64,000 nt of DNA from an uncultured Desulfobulbaceae bacterium (GCA_947259225.1 CAMYLK010000010.1:1-64000); one strand, 5' to 3'. Shown: positions 33,844 to 45,209, counted from the stretch's first letter. Notes: generated by a model from the sequence alone, not told the origin. Made by a program: numbers and translations.

Positions 33844-36800
33844 TCACTCCCTCCCGCTCTGCATTTCGCTCTCATAGTTACGAGGTTGAACTTTAATAAT
33901 CACATCTGTACCGGATTCATCGGTTTTGGGGGAAATTACCACCCTGCCTTTATTCACAGACAACTGGTTCACCAGGTAGTCATATATAACCTGAGCTCTA
34001 TTACCGGCGAGTTCATACAGCTTTTCCTGGCTGACTGCTACTCTTCTTGGTGGCAGGGGCTGCAGATCCTGTGTGAGTTCAACAGGACTTATTTTTTCCT
34101 CAACGATCTGTTTGGGTTCCTGTGGTAATTTATTTTTTCCGGCCTTTTCACTTTCAATGATTTTTGATCTTTCAGCAGCCCGCCTTTTATTTTCCGCTTC
34201 ACGTAATATGTCGGCATCTTCCTGCAAAATTTCCTGCAAAGCGGATGTGTCTGATTCCGGATCAAAATTACCGGATATTTCAAGCCGTAAAAAAGGACGC
34301 CGTGCTAACAGTTCAGGATAATCAGACAGACTCTCTGTTTTATAAAACTCAAATGATCCGGGGGAAAATGATGCAGTACCCGGCAGATTCAATTCAGGCA
34401 GAAGCTTTTTTAGAATGAGCTGCTCAGACAGTTCTGCCTTAACAGCATCATGTTTTAAGCCACGAACCAATGAATCAAGGAGGAAAGGACGTGCCTGACC
34501 CGCATCAAACCTCTCCTCACTCGTAAAATTGAGTGAAAATTTATCGTCAATATACATTGAAATAACACGAAAATAAACCGACTCTGGATCCGGTCGTATA
34601 TTTTGTAACCGGATAAGAGTTGTAACTTTTATCTCTCCTTTTTGATTGTTAAATTGCTGCTGCCAGTATCCCGTCGCATTATTTGCTTTTAGACCGGCAT
34701 TTTTATGCAGTATAGGTTGAAATGTCTCAAGGGGAATATTGATGAGTTCAAGGGAATAGTCATTGATCCTGTCGATTTCCGTTGAACCACTGGCTGTGAA
34801 ACGGGCCTTCTTTTCAAGGACTCCCTGAACTGTAAAGGGCATGGATTTGGAGCCGACAGCAGATATCGAACCGCTGATATCAGTAACTTTTGGCTGGTAA
34901 CCAGGCAAGACGACAGGTTCAGGTAAATCCAGCGTAGCATTGACAAATTCAATTTTTTTTATTTCAACGGTCCCTTGTGTTCCTCTGTCTGGCTTTAGAC
35001 TGAGAAAAATATTGGCCGGTTTCTCAGCATGACTTATTCCGGGTATGACAATCGGATGTTTCAATTTAATATTTTCAGACTGGAGAAGAAAAGGATCGAA
35101 CTGAAGGCGAATGTTTTCAGATTGTGCCTTGTCCCAGCTCACATACGGACCTTTTATTCGGCCTGCCTGCATATTGTGTACAAACATTTTTCCGGAAAAT
35201 TCTTTGGCCGGCATATGGTATATTCCAACAGCATCAATTGTCCCTTTTTTTAGTTCAGGAATAAACCATGGAGAGATATACTGCTTGAACATTCGAACAT
35301 CAGTTTCTTTAAGTAGAATATTTAATTGTCCATTTTGTGTAACAGGTGAAAACACCCCCGCGACGGAAAACTTTCCATTTTTGCCGATTCTGCCGGACAT
35401 GTTTATGTTTTCCTTCTTTTGGATTGCTTCCTGAAGATTCACTGCATGCAGTGAAATATCTTTTAATTCAAGCTGGAGAGGCTGGTTCTTGTCAAACGGG
35501 TTTGGGACAAGTTTATGCAGCGTTGACTGGGTTATATCAAGTCCATGGGACGATATTGTCCACTCGTCTTTCCCCGACACCTCAGTTATCAAGTTAGACA
35601 GCCCTGCTCTCTTGACAAAAACATCGCCTTTCTTAAGAATGATTTTTTCACACGAAAGGTGTTTAGCGGGCTCATCTGCCTGCAGGTTCTGGCATTCAAG
35701 CTTTTTGCCGGATATAATTTTCTTTTTTTTGTGGAGAAAAGTAAAATCATGGGCGGTCAACCTGCCGTCAAGCAGGTGAAACATAAACTTTTCACTTTTG
35801 CTTTTGTCATCTGAACCGGAGGTCAGGGAAAATGAACTTTCAATATCAGCGCTTCCCTGTGCAAAACTGATGTTTACTGGTAAAAACCTTGAATACTGTT
35901 TCAGGTCAAGGTTGCTGATCGAGAGAAAACCGTCTGATTGCAATCCGGGATGAATCTCTCCTTTAGTAGAAAACTTCATTTTGTTTTCTGCAGATTCAGC
36001 GCTGCCATTAAAAGAGAAAGAAGCAGGACCGTTTCTCTGCTCAACCTGTTGATGATAGGTATCGTTAGCAAAACCTGACAAGGTAAACTGTACATCCTCC
36101 CATTCATAGCTGGTTTTTTTTTGATTGCCGTAGGCAAGACGAAATATGCCATTGCTCCATGAAAAATTTTCCAATTTTATTCCATATGGATAGGTGTTCA
36201 GTCCCTGTGTGAAATTTTTCAAGTCCTGAAAAGAAACCGCAGCGTGTTTTTTGCCTGTAGTATCGCTCAATGTGAAACTGAAAACAGGTTTAACAAATTT
36301 AATGTTCTTTACAATGTACTGTTTTGTATGCGGAAGAGCCTGAAGTTCAATCTGGGCATCAGGTACTTTCAGGACCGGTTCACCATTTTGGTTAAGGAAC
36401 TTTAACCCCTTAACTGCCGCATTGAATTGGAAGGATACTTTCTCTGAGCCATCGCTCAATTCAGGAATAACAAAATCGATATCAATATCAGCCTGTCCCT
36501 CTGCCAGTTGAAAAGCGTTCTGTTGGAGGACAGGAAGGTAAGTAAGGTAGTTCATTAAAACAACATCGGAAAACTTGAGGGTGAATCTGTTTTCCATATC
36601 ACCTTTTGCATTTTTCTGACGCATCCCATCGATCTGTACCGGGCTAGAATTAATAACCGCATTCAGGCGTGGCATAAACCCTTTGCCGGATCGGTTTTCC
36701 TCAGTTGATGGAAAATAAAAATTGATCAACTCTACATGATGTTGTTTTTTTGCAAGATCATCGTCGATAACAATTCGGCTGCTTGCAAGATCGACACCAT

Positions 36801-37431
36801 CCAATATAAGCCATGCGGGCCATATGATTTTATCGCTTCTCTCTTTGATTAGAGAAATAAACTGTGCAGCATCGGAAATATTAAATGCGCCTAATCTTAA
36901 TCGTAAGAGGTTAAGGGTCATCCCGTTTACTTTTACATCCCGGCAAACAAGCTTTCTGCTGAACAGGGAGGGGAAATCCAAACGGCAATGAAATTCGGAA
37001 CATTCGAGCAGGTTCTGCTTGTCCGTGTCACCGAAGACAGGCCCTACAGCTATTTCAGACAAATATACCCGTAAAGAGAACGGTGAAAAGATGACACGAT
37101 CCACATGGACAGGTCTGTCAAATGTGTCGGACAGGTTTTTTGAAAGGGGACCTTTAATTAAAGTTGGGACAAGAAAGTAACTGCCAACTCCATAAAGGAG
37201 CACTAGAAACAGGGGAACAGCTATCCACAGCAAAGCTTTACCGGGAATGACTGGAAGCTCCCTCCTTCTGGAAACTTGACTGGTTCTTCGATCCAAAGGG
37301 TCCTGCGTCATCTTTGTATCAGAAAAATCCAACTCGCTTTTGTCTTTAGATATATCTCCATCATAACCGTTAGAAGCAGTTCCGCTTTCTTCAGGTTTAA
37401 TTCTTATATTTTCAAATCTATTCGATGGCAT
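33844..37431 (-). CDS. DUF748 (AsmA-like) envelope protein
   Basis: 1195 residues. A single membrane anchor at about 70-92 (LLWIAVPLFLVLLYGVGSYF) follows a disordered N-terminus; the rest is periplasmic. The start of the periplasmic part, NLSDTFDRPVHVDRVIFSPF with LRVYLSEIAVG, is typical of DUF748, a member of the AsmA-like group of long beta-rich proteins thought to bridge inner and outer membrane in lipid transport. The C-terminus (LAGNRAQVIYDYLVNQLSV) has an OmpA-like turn followed by a divalent-like cap. Opposite strand to the cdaA operon. The lipid-transport role is by analogy. Confidence 0.85.
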   Translation of the reverse strand: MPSNRFENIRIKPEESGTASNGYDGDISKDKSELDFSDTKMTQDPLDRRTSQVSRRRELPVIPGKALLWIAVPLFLVLLYGVGSYFLVPTLIKGPLSKNLSDTFDRPVHVDRVIFSPFSLRVYLSEIAVGPVFGDTDKQNLLECSEFHCRLDFPSLFSRKLVCRDVKVNGMTLNLLRLRLGAFNISDAAQFISLIKERSDKIIWPAWLILDGVDLASSRIVIDDDLAKKQHHVELINFYFPSTEENRSGKGFMPRLNAVINSSPVQIDGMRQKNAKGDMENRFTLKFSDVVLMNYLTYLPVLQQNAFQLAEGQADIDIDFVIPELSDGSEKVSFQFNAAVKGLKFLNQNGEPVLKVPDAQIELQALPHTKQYIVKNIKFVKPVFSFTLSDTTGKKHAAVSFQDLKNFTQGLNTYPYGIKLENFSWSNGIFRLAYGNQKKTSYEWEDVQFTLSGFANDTYHQQVEQRNGPASFSFNGSAESAENKMKFSTKGEIHPGLQSDGFLSISNLDLKQYSRFLPVNISFAQGSADIESSFSLTSGSDDKSKSEKFMFHLLDGRLTAHDFTFLHKKKKIISGKKLECQNLQADEPAKHLSCEKIILKKGDVFVKRAGLSNLITEVSGKDEWTISSHGLDITQSTLHKLVPNPFDKNQPLQLELKDISLHAVNLQEAIQKKENINMSGRIGKNGKFSVAGVFSPVTQNGQLNILLKETDVRMFKQYISPWFIPELKKGTIDAVGIYHMPAKEFSGKMFVHNMQAGRIKGPYVSWDKAQSENIRLQFDPFLLQSENIKLKHPIVIPGISHAEKPANIFLSLKPDRGTQGTVEIKKIEFVNATLDLPEPVVLPGYQPKVTDISGSISAVGSKSMPFTVQGVLEKKARFTASGSTEIDRINDYSLELINIPLETFQPILHKNAGLKANNATGYWQQQFNNQKGEIKVTTLIRLQNIRPDPESVYFRVISMYIDDKFSLNFTSEERFDAGQARPFLLDSLVRGLKHDAVKAELSEQLILKKLLPELNLPGTASFSPGSFEFYKTESLSDYPELLARRPFLRLEISGNFDPESDTSALQEILQEDADILREAENKRRAAERSKIIESEKAGKNKLPQEPKQIVEEKISPVELTQDLQPLPPRRVAVSQEKLYELAGNRAQVIYDYLVNQLSVNKGRVVISPKTDESGTDVIIKVQPRNYESEMQSGRE

Positions 37432-37648
37432 AACTGTCTCTTTTCAACACTTGTTTTCCTTTTTCAATAGTCTGCACAATAGGAAAATGAGAAGATTCTG
37501 AGAAATCTTTATAAAATATAACTGCATTACACGTAATGCTTTTTTTACCTTAATTTTTAATTTTACTGTTCAATTTTTTTTTTACATGCTAAATATAATC
37601 AAAATTACCCCTAAAACAATTAATTGGCACATATTTCACCCCTTATCC

Positions 37649-38449
37649 ATGCTTAGTACTCTCAGTTCTCTACGGTGGCAGGATGTAATTGACATAGCGA
37701 TTGTCTCAATAATCATATATCGAATTATCCTTCTTATCCGTGGCACTAGAGCAGTACAGATGGTTGCCGGAATTGTTGTCATCACAATTTTTTATTTTAT
37801 CTCAAGACAATTTGACCTCTTGACTCTGCACTGGTTGCTTCGTACCTTTTTAAATTCAATTTTTCTCATCATTATAATTGTTTTTCAGCGTGACATCCGC
37901 CGTGTTTTAACACAGGTCGGAAAAACACCATTTCATAAACAATATGACATGGTTGCCCAGGAATTGAACGAAGTTGTCAAGGCTGCATTTCATATGGCCA
38001 GGCGCCGTATTGGTGCAATAATAGTCCTTGAACGTGAGACAGGACTCCGCGACTATATCGAATCTGGTAATTCCATAGATGCCAAACTGACACGTGAACT
38101 CCTCATTTCCATTTTTCTGCCATCCTCACCCATACATGACGGGGGAGTTGTAATACATAACGGTAGGATCCATTCTGCAGGTTGTCTCCTGCCCCTGTCA
38201 AAAAGGCCTGATCTTGACAAAAGATACGGAACCAGGCACCGGGCGGCCTTAGGGTTATCTGAAGAAACCGATGCTATTGTTATCATAGTTTCAGAAGAAA
38301 GCCAGGAAGTTTCCCTTGCACAGATGGGTCAAATTACTGTTGCCCGGGATGAAGAGGCTCTGGCCAGCAGTCTGCATAAAATATTTATCAGCGCTGATAT
38401 CCCCGGCTACTCATGGAAAAGCTGGTTGGGCAAAGCTCAAGGCTCATGA
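37649..38449 (+). CDS. cdaA: Diadenylate cyclase CdaA
   Basis: 266 residues from the ATG at 37649; an ATG at 37586 is possible, but MLSTLSSLRWQDVIDI is the usual CdaA opening. Three membrane helices (about 10-75) precede a DisA_N-type catalytic domain with SPIHDGGVVIHN (DGG motif) and YGTRHRAALGLSEE (RHR motif), both needed for making c-di-AMP from two ATP. The standard cdaA-cdaR-glmM order follows. c-di-AMP controls potassium and osmotic balance; the K+/H+ type antiporter at 59269-60429 is a conceivable target but not adjacent. Confidence 0.95.
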   Translation: MLSTLSSLRWQDVIDIAIVSIIIYRIILLIRGTRAVQMVAGIVVITIFYFISRQFDLLTLHWLLRTFLNSIFLIIIIVFQRDIRRVLTQVGKTPFHKQYDMVAQELNEVVKAAFHMARRRIGAIIVLERETGLRDYIESGNSIDAKLTRELLISIFLPSSPIHDGGVVIHNGRIHSAGCLLPLSKRPDLDKRYGTRHRAALGLSEETDAIVIIVSEESQEVSLAQMGQITVARDEEALASSLHKIFISADIPGYSWKSWLGKAQGS

Positions 38450-39396
38450 AAAAATTCACCCTGATCAAGAATAAGCCTGAAAACTGGCTGCTGAAAGCAA
38501 TATCTATTTGCCTTGCAATTATGCTCTGGTATTTTGTGGTGGGCGAAGATCAACTTGATATAACGATTCAGGTTCCCATTGAGGTGATAAACATACCACG
38601 TGATCTGACCATTTCCAATCAATTCAAAAAAGAAATTGAAGTCTCAGTCCGTGGTCCCCGAAGCATGGTACTGGATCTGAAAAACAGAGATATTTCCCGT
38701 CCTGTTAACCTGTCCAATGCCAAGCCAGGCACGATAGTCATCAAAAACGATGAGGATTCCATATCGTTTCCCAAGGGTATTTCAGTCCAGCGATTGCAGC
38801 CAAAGAACATCACCCTGCTCCTTGATCAACTCATCCAGAAAAATTTTCCCATTGACCCGGTAACCCAGGGAGAACCTGCCCGTGGCTATGTCCTGCAGAA
38901 ACTTTACCTTGACCCGGACCATCTAGCAATTTCCGGACCTAAAAATATCCTTGAGAGAGACCTGGCTCTTAAAACCTATGTTATTGACCTTGACGGACTC
39001 GACCATTCAACAACTCTCCAGGTCCATCTCAACCTTGACCCTGATTTTCTTGATCTCATTGGAGAAACTGTGGTAACCGCCAAGCTTGACGTCCGAGAAA
39101 AGCTTGTTGACCGTAAAGTCGTTAACATACCGGTAAACGTTCGCGAAGCAAATTTACCAGTGACTGTCCAGCCAGACTCCATAACAGTAGAAGCCAGAAT
39201 ACCGGAGAATCTTATCAAGGATACACCTGAACTTGTCATGCTCTTTCGTGCTTCAGTATCAGTCAATGGCATTAATACCCCCACTCATAAACCTGTAGTT
39301 GTCAACGGAGTGAGCGTTCCCGGGCACGACCCCATACAGGTTCTTTCCATGAAACCGGAAAATGTGCTCATAACACCGGTTGAAAACGTTCAATAA
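38446..39396 (+). CDS. cdaR: CdaR/YbbR-domain regulator of CdaA
   Basis: 316 residues from the ATG that overlaps the cdaA stop as ATGA; an upstream ATG at 38413 lies inside cdaA. One membrane anchor (ENWLLKAISICLAIMLWYFV) is followed by YbbR-type repeats: VIKNDEDSISFPKGISVQRLQP and later PVNVREANLPVTVQPDSITVE units. It sits outside the membrane and adjusts CdaA activity in the organisms studied. Coupling to cdaA supports this role. Confidence 0.9.
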   Translation: MKKFTLIKNKPENWLLKAISICLAIMLWYFVVGEDQLDITIQVPIEVINIPRDLTISNQFKKEIEVSVRGPRSMVLDLKNRDISRPVNLSNAKPGTIVIKNDEDSISFPKGISVQRLQPKNITLLLDQLIQKNFPIDPVTQGEPARGYVLQKLYLDPDHLAISGPKNILERDLALKTYVIDLDGLDHSTTLQVHLNLDPDFLDLIGETVVTAKLDVREKLVDRKVVNIPVNVREANLPVTVQPDSITVEARIPENLIKDTPELVMLFRASVSVNGINTPTHKPVVVNGVSVPGHDPIQVLSMKPENVLITPVENVQ

Positions 39397-39472
39397 TCCT
39401 GCAGGAAGCTGCTATTGTTTTTCCATGTTATTATTTTCCATACATTAATTCTGATTTTTTATAAATGTCGCC

Positions 39473-40837
39473 ATGACTCAATCCACTCGTAAACTTTTTG
39501 GAACAGACGGTGTTCGCGGAGTAGCAAATATCCATCCTATGACAACAGAAATTGCCATGCAGATTGGCCGTGCCATAGCTTTCCTTGTCAAGGACCGTAC
39601 CAAAGGACACCATATAGTCATTGGCAAGGATACCAGACTTTCCGGCTACATGATTGAAAATGCTCTGGCAGCAGGAATCTGCTCCATGGGTGTGAATGTC
39701 CAGATTCTAGGTCCCATGCCGACTCCAGGCATAGCGTTTATAACCACATCCATGCGTGCTGATGCCGGAGTTGTGATATCTGCATCCCATAATCCTTTTC
39801 AGGATAACGGAATTAAAATTTTTTCCCGGGATGGTTTCAAGCTCCCTGACGCAAAAGAAGCAGAGATAGAGGAGCTGATATTTTCCCAGAAGATGGAAGC
39901 GCTGCGACCTGTTGCCGACGAAGTTGGTAAAGCTTCCCGTATTGAAGATTCCAAGGGCCGGTATATCGTTTTTCTTAAGAATACCTTCCCGAGAAAATAT
40001 ACTCTTGATGATTTTCACATAGTACTTGATTGTGCCCATGGTGCGACATACAAGGTAGCGCCGCATGTGTTTACAGAATTGGGAGCCAGGGTAACGACCA
40101 TTGGCGTTGAACCTGACGGTAAAAATATAAACCATAAATGCGGAGCCCTGCATCCTGAAATAATGGCCGAAAAAGTTAAACAGGTTGGAGCTGATATCGG
40201 TCTTGCACTTGACGGTGATGGCGACCGGCTCATAGTTTGTGATGAGAGGGGGCATGTAGTGGACGGCGACCATATTATGGCCATCTGCGCCAAAAACCTT
40301 CTCAAAAGCCGTAGACTCAGAAAGAAAACACTTGTGACAACGGTCATGAGCAATATGGGCCTTGAAGAGGCCATGAGAATTATGGGCGGCCAGATGGTCC
40401 GGACACAGGTGGGTGACAGGTATGTTGTCGAAACCATGCGAAGTAAAGGGTACAATTTCGGAGGAGAACAGTCAGGCCACCTTGTTTTCCTTGACCACAA
40501 TACAACCGGAGACGGAATCCTCGCTGCATTACAGCTTCTCTCCGTTATGATAAAAAAACATAAACCTTTGTCTGAACTTGCCAGGGTTATGACGACCTAT
40601 CCGCAGGTTCTGGAAAACGTTCGCATGTCGTCCAAAATCCTGCCTGAGCAGATTCAGGGTTTTCCGGAAGCGCTAACTGAAGCAGAAAATCAGCTTGGTA
40701 ACAACGGGAGAATACTGGTGCGACCCTCAGGTACCGAGCCGGTAATACGGATTATGGTGGAAGGTGAAGATGAAAAAGAAATTTCAACAATCGCTCTCGA
40801 ACTCAGCGACGTGATCAGACATGCTGACAGGTACTGA
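39473..40837 (+). CDS. glmM: Phosphoglucosamine mutase
   Basis: 454 residues. It converts glucosamine-6-phosphate to glucosamine-1-phosphate for peptidoglycan and [15 protein letters not shown] opens the family; [14 protein letters not shown] holds the phosphoserine (near 102); [12 protein letters not shown] binds the metal; [19 protein letters not shown] and [15 protein letters not shown] close the site. It is third in the cdaA module; GlmM is known to bind and inhibit CdaA in Firmicutes, so the linkage may be regulatory. Confidence 0.97.
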   Translation: MTQSTRKLFGTDGVRGVANIHPMTTEIAMQIGRAIAFLVKDRTKGHHIVIGKDTRLSGYMIENALAAGICSMGVNVQILGPMPTPGIAFITTSMRADAGVVISASHNPFQDNGIKIFSRDGFKLPDAKEAEIEELIFSQKMEALRPVADEVGKASRIEDSKGRYIVFLKNTFPRKYTLDDFHIVLDCAHGATYKVAPHVFTELGARVTTIGVEPDGKNINHKCGALHPEIMAEKVKQVGADIGLALDGDGDRLIVCDERGHVVDGDHIMAICAKNLLKSRRLRKKTLVTTVMSNMGLEEAMRIMGGQMVRTQVGDRYVVETMRSKGYNFGGEQSGHLVFLDHNTTGDGILAALQLLSVMIKKHKPLSELARVMTTYPQVLENVRMSSKILPEQIQGFPEALTEAENQLGNNGRILVRPSGTEPVIRIMVEGEDEKEISTIALELSDVIRHADRY

Positions 40838-40893
40838 CTGGATATCAATGGGAATGACTCAACCAGATGACGATAAATTTCGAGAATAAATCA

Positions 40894-41385
40894 ATGTTGC
40901 GTATATATATACTAACCGCTCTTTTCATTCTCTGCATGGTGCATCCCATGTCTGGAGGAGAAAATATCTATACCTGGAAAGATGCTCAGGGAGAGATTCA
41001 TATAACCGATCAGTCGCCTCCTGACGGCGTCGAGATCATTGACTCAAGCCCTGCTCCCCCAAAACCTGACATGAAATCCACTGAGAAACAGCCAAAGGCC
41101 GGAAAAGTTACCCGCCAGAATGTCCAACAACGGGAAAAACTGCTCAAAGAGTTTACCGAATATAGAGCTGAAGAGGCTGCCGCCTGGAAAAAAGCGGAAG
41201 AATTGATCGCTGAAGCAGAAGAGCTACGAAGCAGGAGTGCCATTCAAAAGGTTAAAAGGAAATACCGCAGAAGAGCCCGTGCCCTGGAGGAAGAAGCAGG
41301 AGAGGTAATAAAAAAAGCAGAAGCAGCAGCAGTTCAAGCCGAAAAACTGGAAAAAAGTTTAAATATCAACCCGGGTTCGAAGTAA
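40894..41385 (+). CDS. DUF4124-domain exported protein
   Basis: 163 residues from the ATG at 40894, where the signal peptide MLRIYILTALFILCMVHP starts; an ATG at 40867 would add nine residues. Residues 25-60 are a DUF4124 domain (IYTWKDAQGEIHITDQSPP). The rest is a charged, alanine-rich coiled coil (EEAAAWKKAEELIAEAEEL). Function unknown; probably periplasmic. It lies 57 bases after glmM and may share its transcript. Confidence 0.75.
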   Translation: MLRIYILTALFILCMVHPMSGGENIYTWKDAQGEIHITDQSPPDGVEIIDSSPAPPKPDMKSTEKQPKAGKVTRQNVQQREKLLKEFTEYRAEEAAAWKKAEELIAEAEELRSRSAIQKVKRKYRRRARALEEEAGEVIKKAEAAAVQAEKLEKSLNINPGSK

Positions 41386-41475
41386 TAAACGCTGGCAAAC
41401 AGGTGTGAAAAAAAGCATACAAGTTTACGAGACCCAGTCAGCTGCTACAATATACTCCTCACACTTTTTCCACTC

Positions 41476-41886
41476 TCAATACAGTTTCCCACCGGTACTT
41501 GACATGGTAAGGTTTCCGTCTTTAACTCCTTTGAGAGCAATCAGTCCCTGGGCAAGCTCCTGTACATCGGAAGCCTTTCCCTTGGTAATTGTGACTTCCA
41601 GGCAGTTGTCATGATCCATGTGCACATGCGTGGAAGAGGTAATAATGTTATAAAACCGATGCTGCAATTCAGTGACCTTTTCCTGGAGCTGCGGCCTATG
41701 ATGATCATACACAAGTGTAATCACTCCCACAACCTGGCTGTTGCTCTCCCATTCCTCCCTCACAAGGCTTTTTCGGATGAGATCGCGGACAGCCTCCGAG
41801 CGATTACTGTATCTGTGCTGCAGGATATACGCATCAAAATTTTCCAGCAGGTCTTCTTCAAGTGAGATGGAAAATCGCTTCAGCAT
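41476..41886 (-). CDS. nikR: Nickel-responsive regulator NikR
   Basis: 136 residues. N-terminal ribbon-helix-helix (MLKRFSISLEEDLLENFD) and C-terminal ACT-like nickel domain. Starting at the ATG at 41886 (GGAGAAGAG just upstream) places the four high-affinity ligands at His 76, His 87, His 89 and Cys 95, the same numbers as in E. coli NikR, which supports this start over 41898. It represses nickel uptake when nickel is bound. No nickel transporter or hydrogenase is in the window, and no GTATGA-type operator was seen. Confidence 0.95.
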   Translation of the reverse strand: MLKRFSISLEEDLLENFDAYILQHRYSNRSEAVRDLIRKSLVREEWESNSQVVGVITLVYDHHRPQLQEKVTELQHRFYNIITSSTHVHMDHDNCLEVTITKGKASDVQELAQGLIALKGVKDGNLTMSSTGGKLY

Positions 41887-41897
41887 CTCTTCTCCCA

Positions 41898-43307
41898 TTA
41901 CTTTTCTATTTCATCAATCAGGGCTACCAGTTTTTCCGATTCCTGCTGGAGAAGCGGTGGTACAGTCGAATCTTTCTTCGCCTTTGACAGGTATTCCCGG
42001 GCCAGTTTTAGTTTTCCTTCATACACATAAAATTTACCCAGATAAAAATTACTTTCACCGGTTTTCTTCGCCCCGGCCTTGATCCTGCCAAGTTCAAAAT
42101 AAATCTTGGAGTACTCCGGCATAACTTTCATAATTTTATTATACAACTGCTCAGCTTCATCCGGTTGACCTTTTTTCACATACGCACGGGCAAGATGAAA
42201 GGCAGCATACATATCCCCTGGATCCTTCTGATAAGTCTCTGTAAGCAGTTGAAACCCCCGATCAACATCGCCGGAATCGAGATACATAATTCCAATATCA
42301 ATATCAACAATGTTGCGATTTGGAAAATATCTCTTCACGTCCGCAAGATTTTTCAAACCCTGGGAGAAGTTAAGCTCTCTCGCCTCAAGAAGGGCTAATC
42401 CGTAGGAAGCCATTGCTGATTCTTCAGGACTCCGGCTTGTTGCGAGAGAATTGGCAAGATATGCCCGAGCTTTCTGGGGATCTTTAACACTGGTCATTAT
42501 TCTGTATTTAATCCTGAGAAAATTAAAATTATCTGTTTCTGAAAATTTTCTACCCGCATTCAAATCATGGTCATAATCAAGCTGTGATTGAACATATTGA
42601 AGTCTTGCCTCGGGATTGGGATGAGTGAGCAGGTATTGAGGGATCTGTCCGGAGCGATACCGGGTGATGCGTCGCATTGTACTGAGCATGCCTGCTATGG
42701 CCCTGGGATCTCTGTCCAGCGCAACAAGCCAGTCATAGGAAAGCCTGTCAGCCTGTTCTTCGTCAACCCTGCTGAAATGAAGTTGTGCGGCCTGCCCCGC
42801 AGCCTGAAACCCGGTAAATAACCCGGAAGCCAATGACGGATCCCCGAGGGCCAGGCTGGCCAGAGCCAGGGCCATTGAAATGGCACCCACTTTACCGCTC
42901 TTGGAAGAACGAGAGGCGATATGACGGCTTGCTACATGACCTATTTCATGGGCCATTACACTGAGCAGTTCATCTTCGGTCTTCATTGTTTCAACCAGCC
43001 CTGAAAAGAAAAAAATCAGACCGGACGGTGCGGCAAAAGCATTAAATTCATTGATGGGAACGACGAAAAAATGATAATCAAAATACTGTGGTCCGGCCTG
43101 GGCCAGCACTTCACGACCCAACTCGTTAATATACTGAGAAATATCAGGGTCATCCAGAAGACTGAACTGAGTCCTGATAGAATAGAGCAGCTTTTGTCCT
43201 ATTTCCCGTTCCTCGCCAATGGTCAGGGCCAAAGCCGGGTTGGAAACAAGCAGGATACTCAACAGGAGTGCTGTAAATACACAAAGATGTTTATATCGTT
43301 TTATCAT
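41898..43307 (-). CDS. M48 family metalloprotease with TPR repeats (BepA-like)
   Basis: 469 residues. Sec signal peptide (cut near SNPALA), then an M48 protease domain with zinc motif HEIGHVASRH near residue 122 and DEEQADRLSYDW as the third-ligand helix, then TPR repeats from about 310 (AAFHLARAYVKKGQPDEAEQLY). This is the BepA/YfgC layout, periplasmic proteases or chaperones for outer-membrane proteins such as LptD. The stop overlaps the beginning of the long nikR frame; the real nikR start lies 11 bases after it, so they are probably co-transcribed. Confidence 0.9.
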   Translation of the reverse strand: MIKRYKHLCVFTALLLSILLVSNPALALTIGEEREIGQKLLYSIRTQFSLLDDPDISQYINELGREVLAQAGPQYFDYHFFVVPINEFNAFAAPSGLIFFFSGLVETMKTEDELLSVMAHEIGHVASRHIASRSSKSGKVGAISMALALASLALGDPSLASGLFTGFQAAGQAAQLHFSRVDEEQADRLSYDWLVALDRDPRAIAGMLSTMRRITRYRSGQIPQYLLTHPNPEARLQYVQSQLDYDHDLNAGRKFSETDNFNFLRIKYRIMTSVKDPQKARAYLANSLATSRSPEESAMASYGLALLEARELNFSQGLKNLADVKRYFPNRNIVDIDIGIMYLDSGDVDRGFQLLTETYQKDPGDMYAAFHLARAYVKKGQPDEAEQLYNKIMKVMPEYSKIYFELGRIKAGAKKTGESNFYLGKFYVYEGKLKLAREYLSKAKKDSTVPPLLQQESEKLVALIDEIEK

Positions 43308-43565
43308 AATAAAAATTATTCATTATTTTCAAACAATACTAATTGACGCAATACGAGGCAAGGTGCAACACTTATATTTATTTCACATTTCAGCATTAAA
43401 AATTATATTTACTACAAAAAGGATCGTTTGGGCCAGGGTCAGGATAATTATGTGAAGGCAGGAATCCACTGCAAACTTCATATCTCCTCAGTACATCTTC
43501 CTGTTGCTGTTCAATCCTTCATACGGTAAAAGTAAATCTCTCTATTACCTTTAATTAGAATTGTA

Positions 43566-45200
43566 ATGAACGTAAACGAACCTTTACTATCAATAAAAAA
43601 TCTGTCTCTTTCGTTCATTAATGACCAGAATCCTGAAGGGAAGGACAAGGTCATTGATAATGTGAGCCTGGAGATTAAACCATCGGCGACCCATGCTCTT
43701 GTCGGGGAGTCAGGATCCGGAAAATCAGTTACGGCCCTTTCTATCCTGCGCCTGCTTGAAGAGATTTCAGAAATTCGCATGAATGGATATATATTATTCA
43801 AGGGGGATGATATTCTCTCGCTTCCCAAAAAAAAGCTGCTTGATATTCGAGGCAACGAGATAGCCATGATCTTTCAGGAGCCCATGACATCTCTTAATCC
43901 GGTCTATACAATAGGAAGCCAGCTGCAGGAACCACTTATGCAGCACCAGAAACTCAGTAAAAATGAAGCACGTGAAAAAGCACTACATCTCCTGGAGCGG
44001 ACCGGGATAACTCAGCCCGAGTACAGAATCGACGCTTTTCCCCACCAGCTTTCCGGAGGACAGCGCCAACGGGTGATGATCGCCATGGCCCTTGCCTGCC
44101 GCCCTGCTCTGCTTATCGCAGATGAACCTACCACCGCCCTCGATGTCACCATCCAGGAGCAGATTTTATCGCTCATCAAAGATCTTCAGCAGGAATATAA
44201 TATGGCGGTTCTGCTGATCACCCATGATCTTCCCATGGTTCAAAAAATTGCTGAAACCGTTTCGATCATGCACCAGGGAAAAATAGTTGAGCAGGGTTCA
44301 ACGGAAACCATCTTTACTTCACCACAAGCTGAATATACAAAACATCTTCTCTCTTCCCTGCCGCATGGTAAGCCTGATCCGGTTCCGGCTACTAAAGATT
44401 TGATTACCCTGGACAGAATATACTGTGAATTTGTAATGAAGACCGGGTCTAAATGGCTTTTTAAAACAAAAAAAACAAAACTCAAAGCCGTTGACAATGT
44501 CTCACTGAAGGTTAGACAGGGCTCAACCCTCGGCATTGTCGGTGAGTCAGGGTCAGGAAAAAGTACTCTGGGAATGTGTCTGCTCAGGCTGGCTTCATGC
44601 AATGGTAAAATCCTTTATCGTACGGCCGACACCGAATACGAGCTTTCTACATTATCCACCGGTGCAATGCGTCCGTTACGAAAAAACCTGCAGGTGGTTT
44701 TCCAGGACCCTTTCTCTTCCCTGTCACCCCGCATGTCAATTGAGCAGATCGTGGGTGAAGGACTTACAGTGCACAACATAGGCAAAGACAAAAATGATAG
44801 GCGCTTAATGGTCGAGAAGGCTCTGGCAGAAGTTGATCTTGAGCCGGAGATGATTCACCGCTATCCCCACGAATTTTCCGGCGGGCAGCGTCAGCGCATA
44901 GCAATTGCCCGCGCAATAATTCTCAAACCTGAACTGCTCATTCTCGATGAACCGACAAGTGCCCTGGATATGACAATACAGGCCCAGATTATTAAACTGC
45001 TCAAACGTCTGCAAAAGCGTTACAACATGACGTACATTTTTATCAGCCATGATCTCAGGGTAATTCGGTCACTAGCCAATGATGTGGCTGTCATGCAGCA
45101 CGGCCGCATAGTTGAAAGCGGTCCGGCAGAGGACATATTCAACGCTCCAGAACATGAATATACCAGGAAACTTTTTCAAGCCGCATTTCTCGAGACCTGA
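43566..45200 (+). CDS. Double ATP-binding protein of a peptide-type ABC importer (YejF-like)
   Basis: 544 residues with two complete nucleotide-binding domains in one chain. Each has Walker A ([12 protein letters not shown] near 48; [12 protein letters not shown] near 325), signature ([18 protein letters not shown]) and Walker B ([24 protein letters not shown]). This fused DppD-DppF form is that of YejF and GsiA. The permeases and binding protein (YejABE) are not beside it, so it is an orphan energy subunit here. uvrC begins nine bases after its stop. Confidence 0.92.
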   Translation: MNVNEPLLSIKNLSLSFINDQNPEGKDKVIDNVSLEIKPSATHALVGESGSGKSVTALSILRLLEEISEIRMNGYILFKGDDILSLPKKKLLDIRGNEIAMIFQEPMTSLNPVYTIGSQLQEPLMQHQKLSKNEAREKALHLLERTGITQPEYRIDAFPHQLSGGQRQRVMIAMALACRPALLIADEPTTALDVTIQEQILSLIKDLQQEYNMAVLLITHDLPMVQKIAETVSIMHQGKIVEQGSTETIFTSPQAEYTKHLLSSLPHGKPDPVPATKDLITLDRIYCEFVMKTGSKWLFKTKKTKLKAVDNVSLKVRQGSTLGIVGESGSGKSTLGMCLLRLASCNGKILYRTADTEYELSTLSTGAMRPLRKNLQVVFQDPFSSLSPRMSIEQIVGEGLTVHNIGKDKNDRRLMVEKALAEVDLEPEMIHRYPHEFSGGQRQRIAIARAIILKPELLILDEPTSALDMTIQAQIIKLLKRLQKRYNMTYIFISHDLRVIRSLANDVAVMQHGRIVESGPAEDIFNAPEHEYTRKLFQAAFLET

Positions 45201-45209
45201 TCACTTTCA

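Noticed and set aside
41405..42082. Plus-strand frames opposite nikR and the M48 protease
   Set aside because: They lie antisense to two clear genes, with no protein features of their own.
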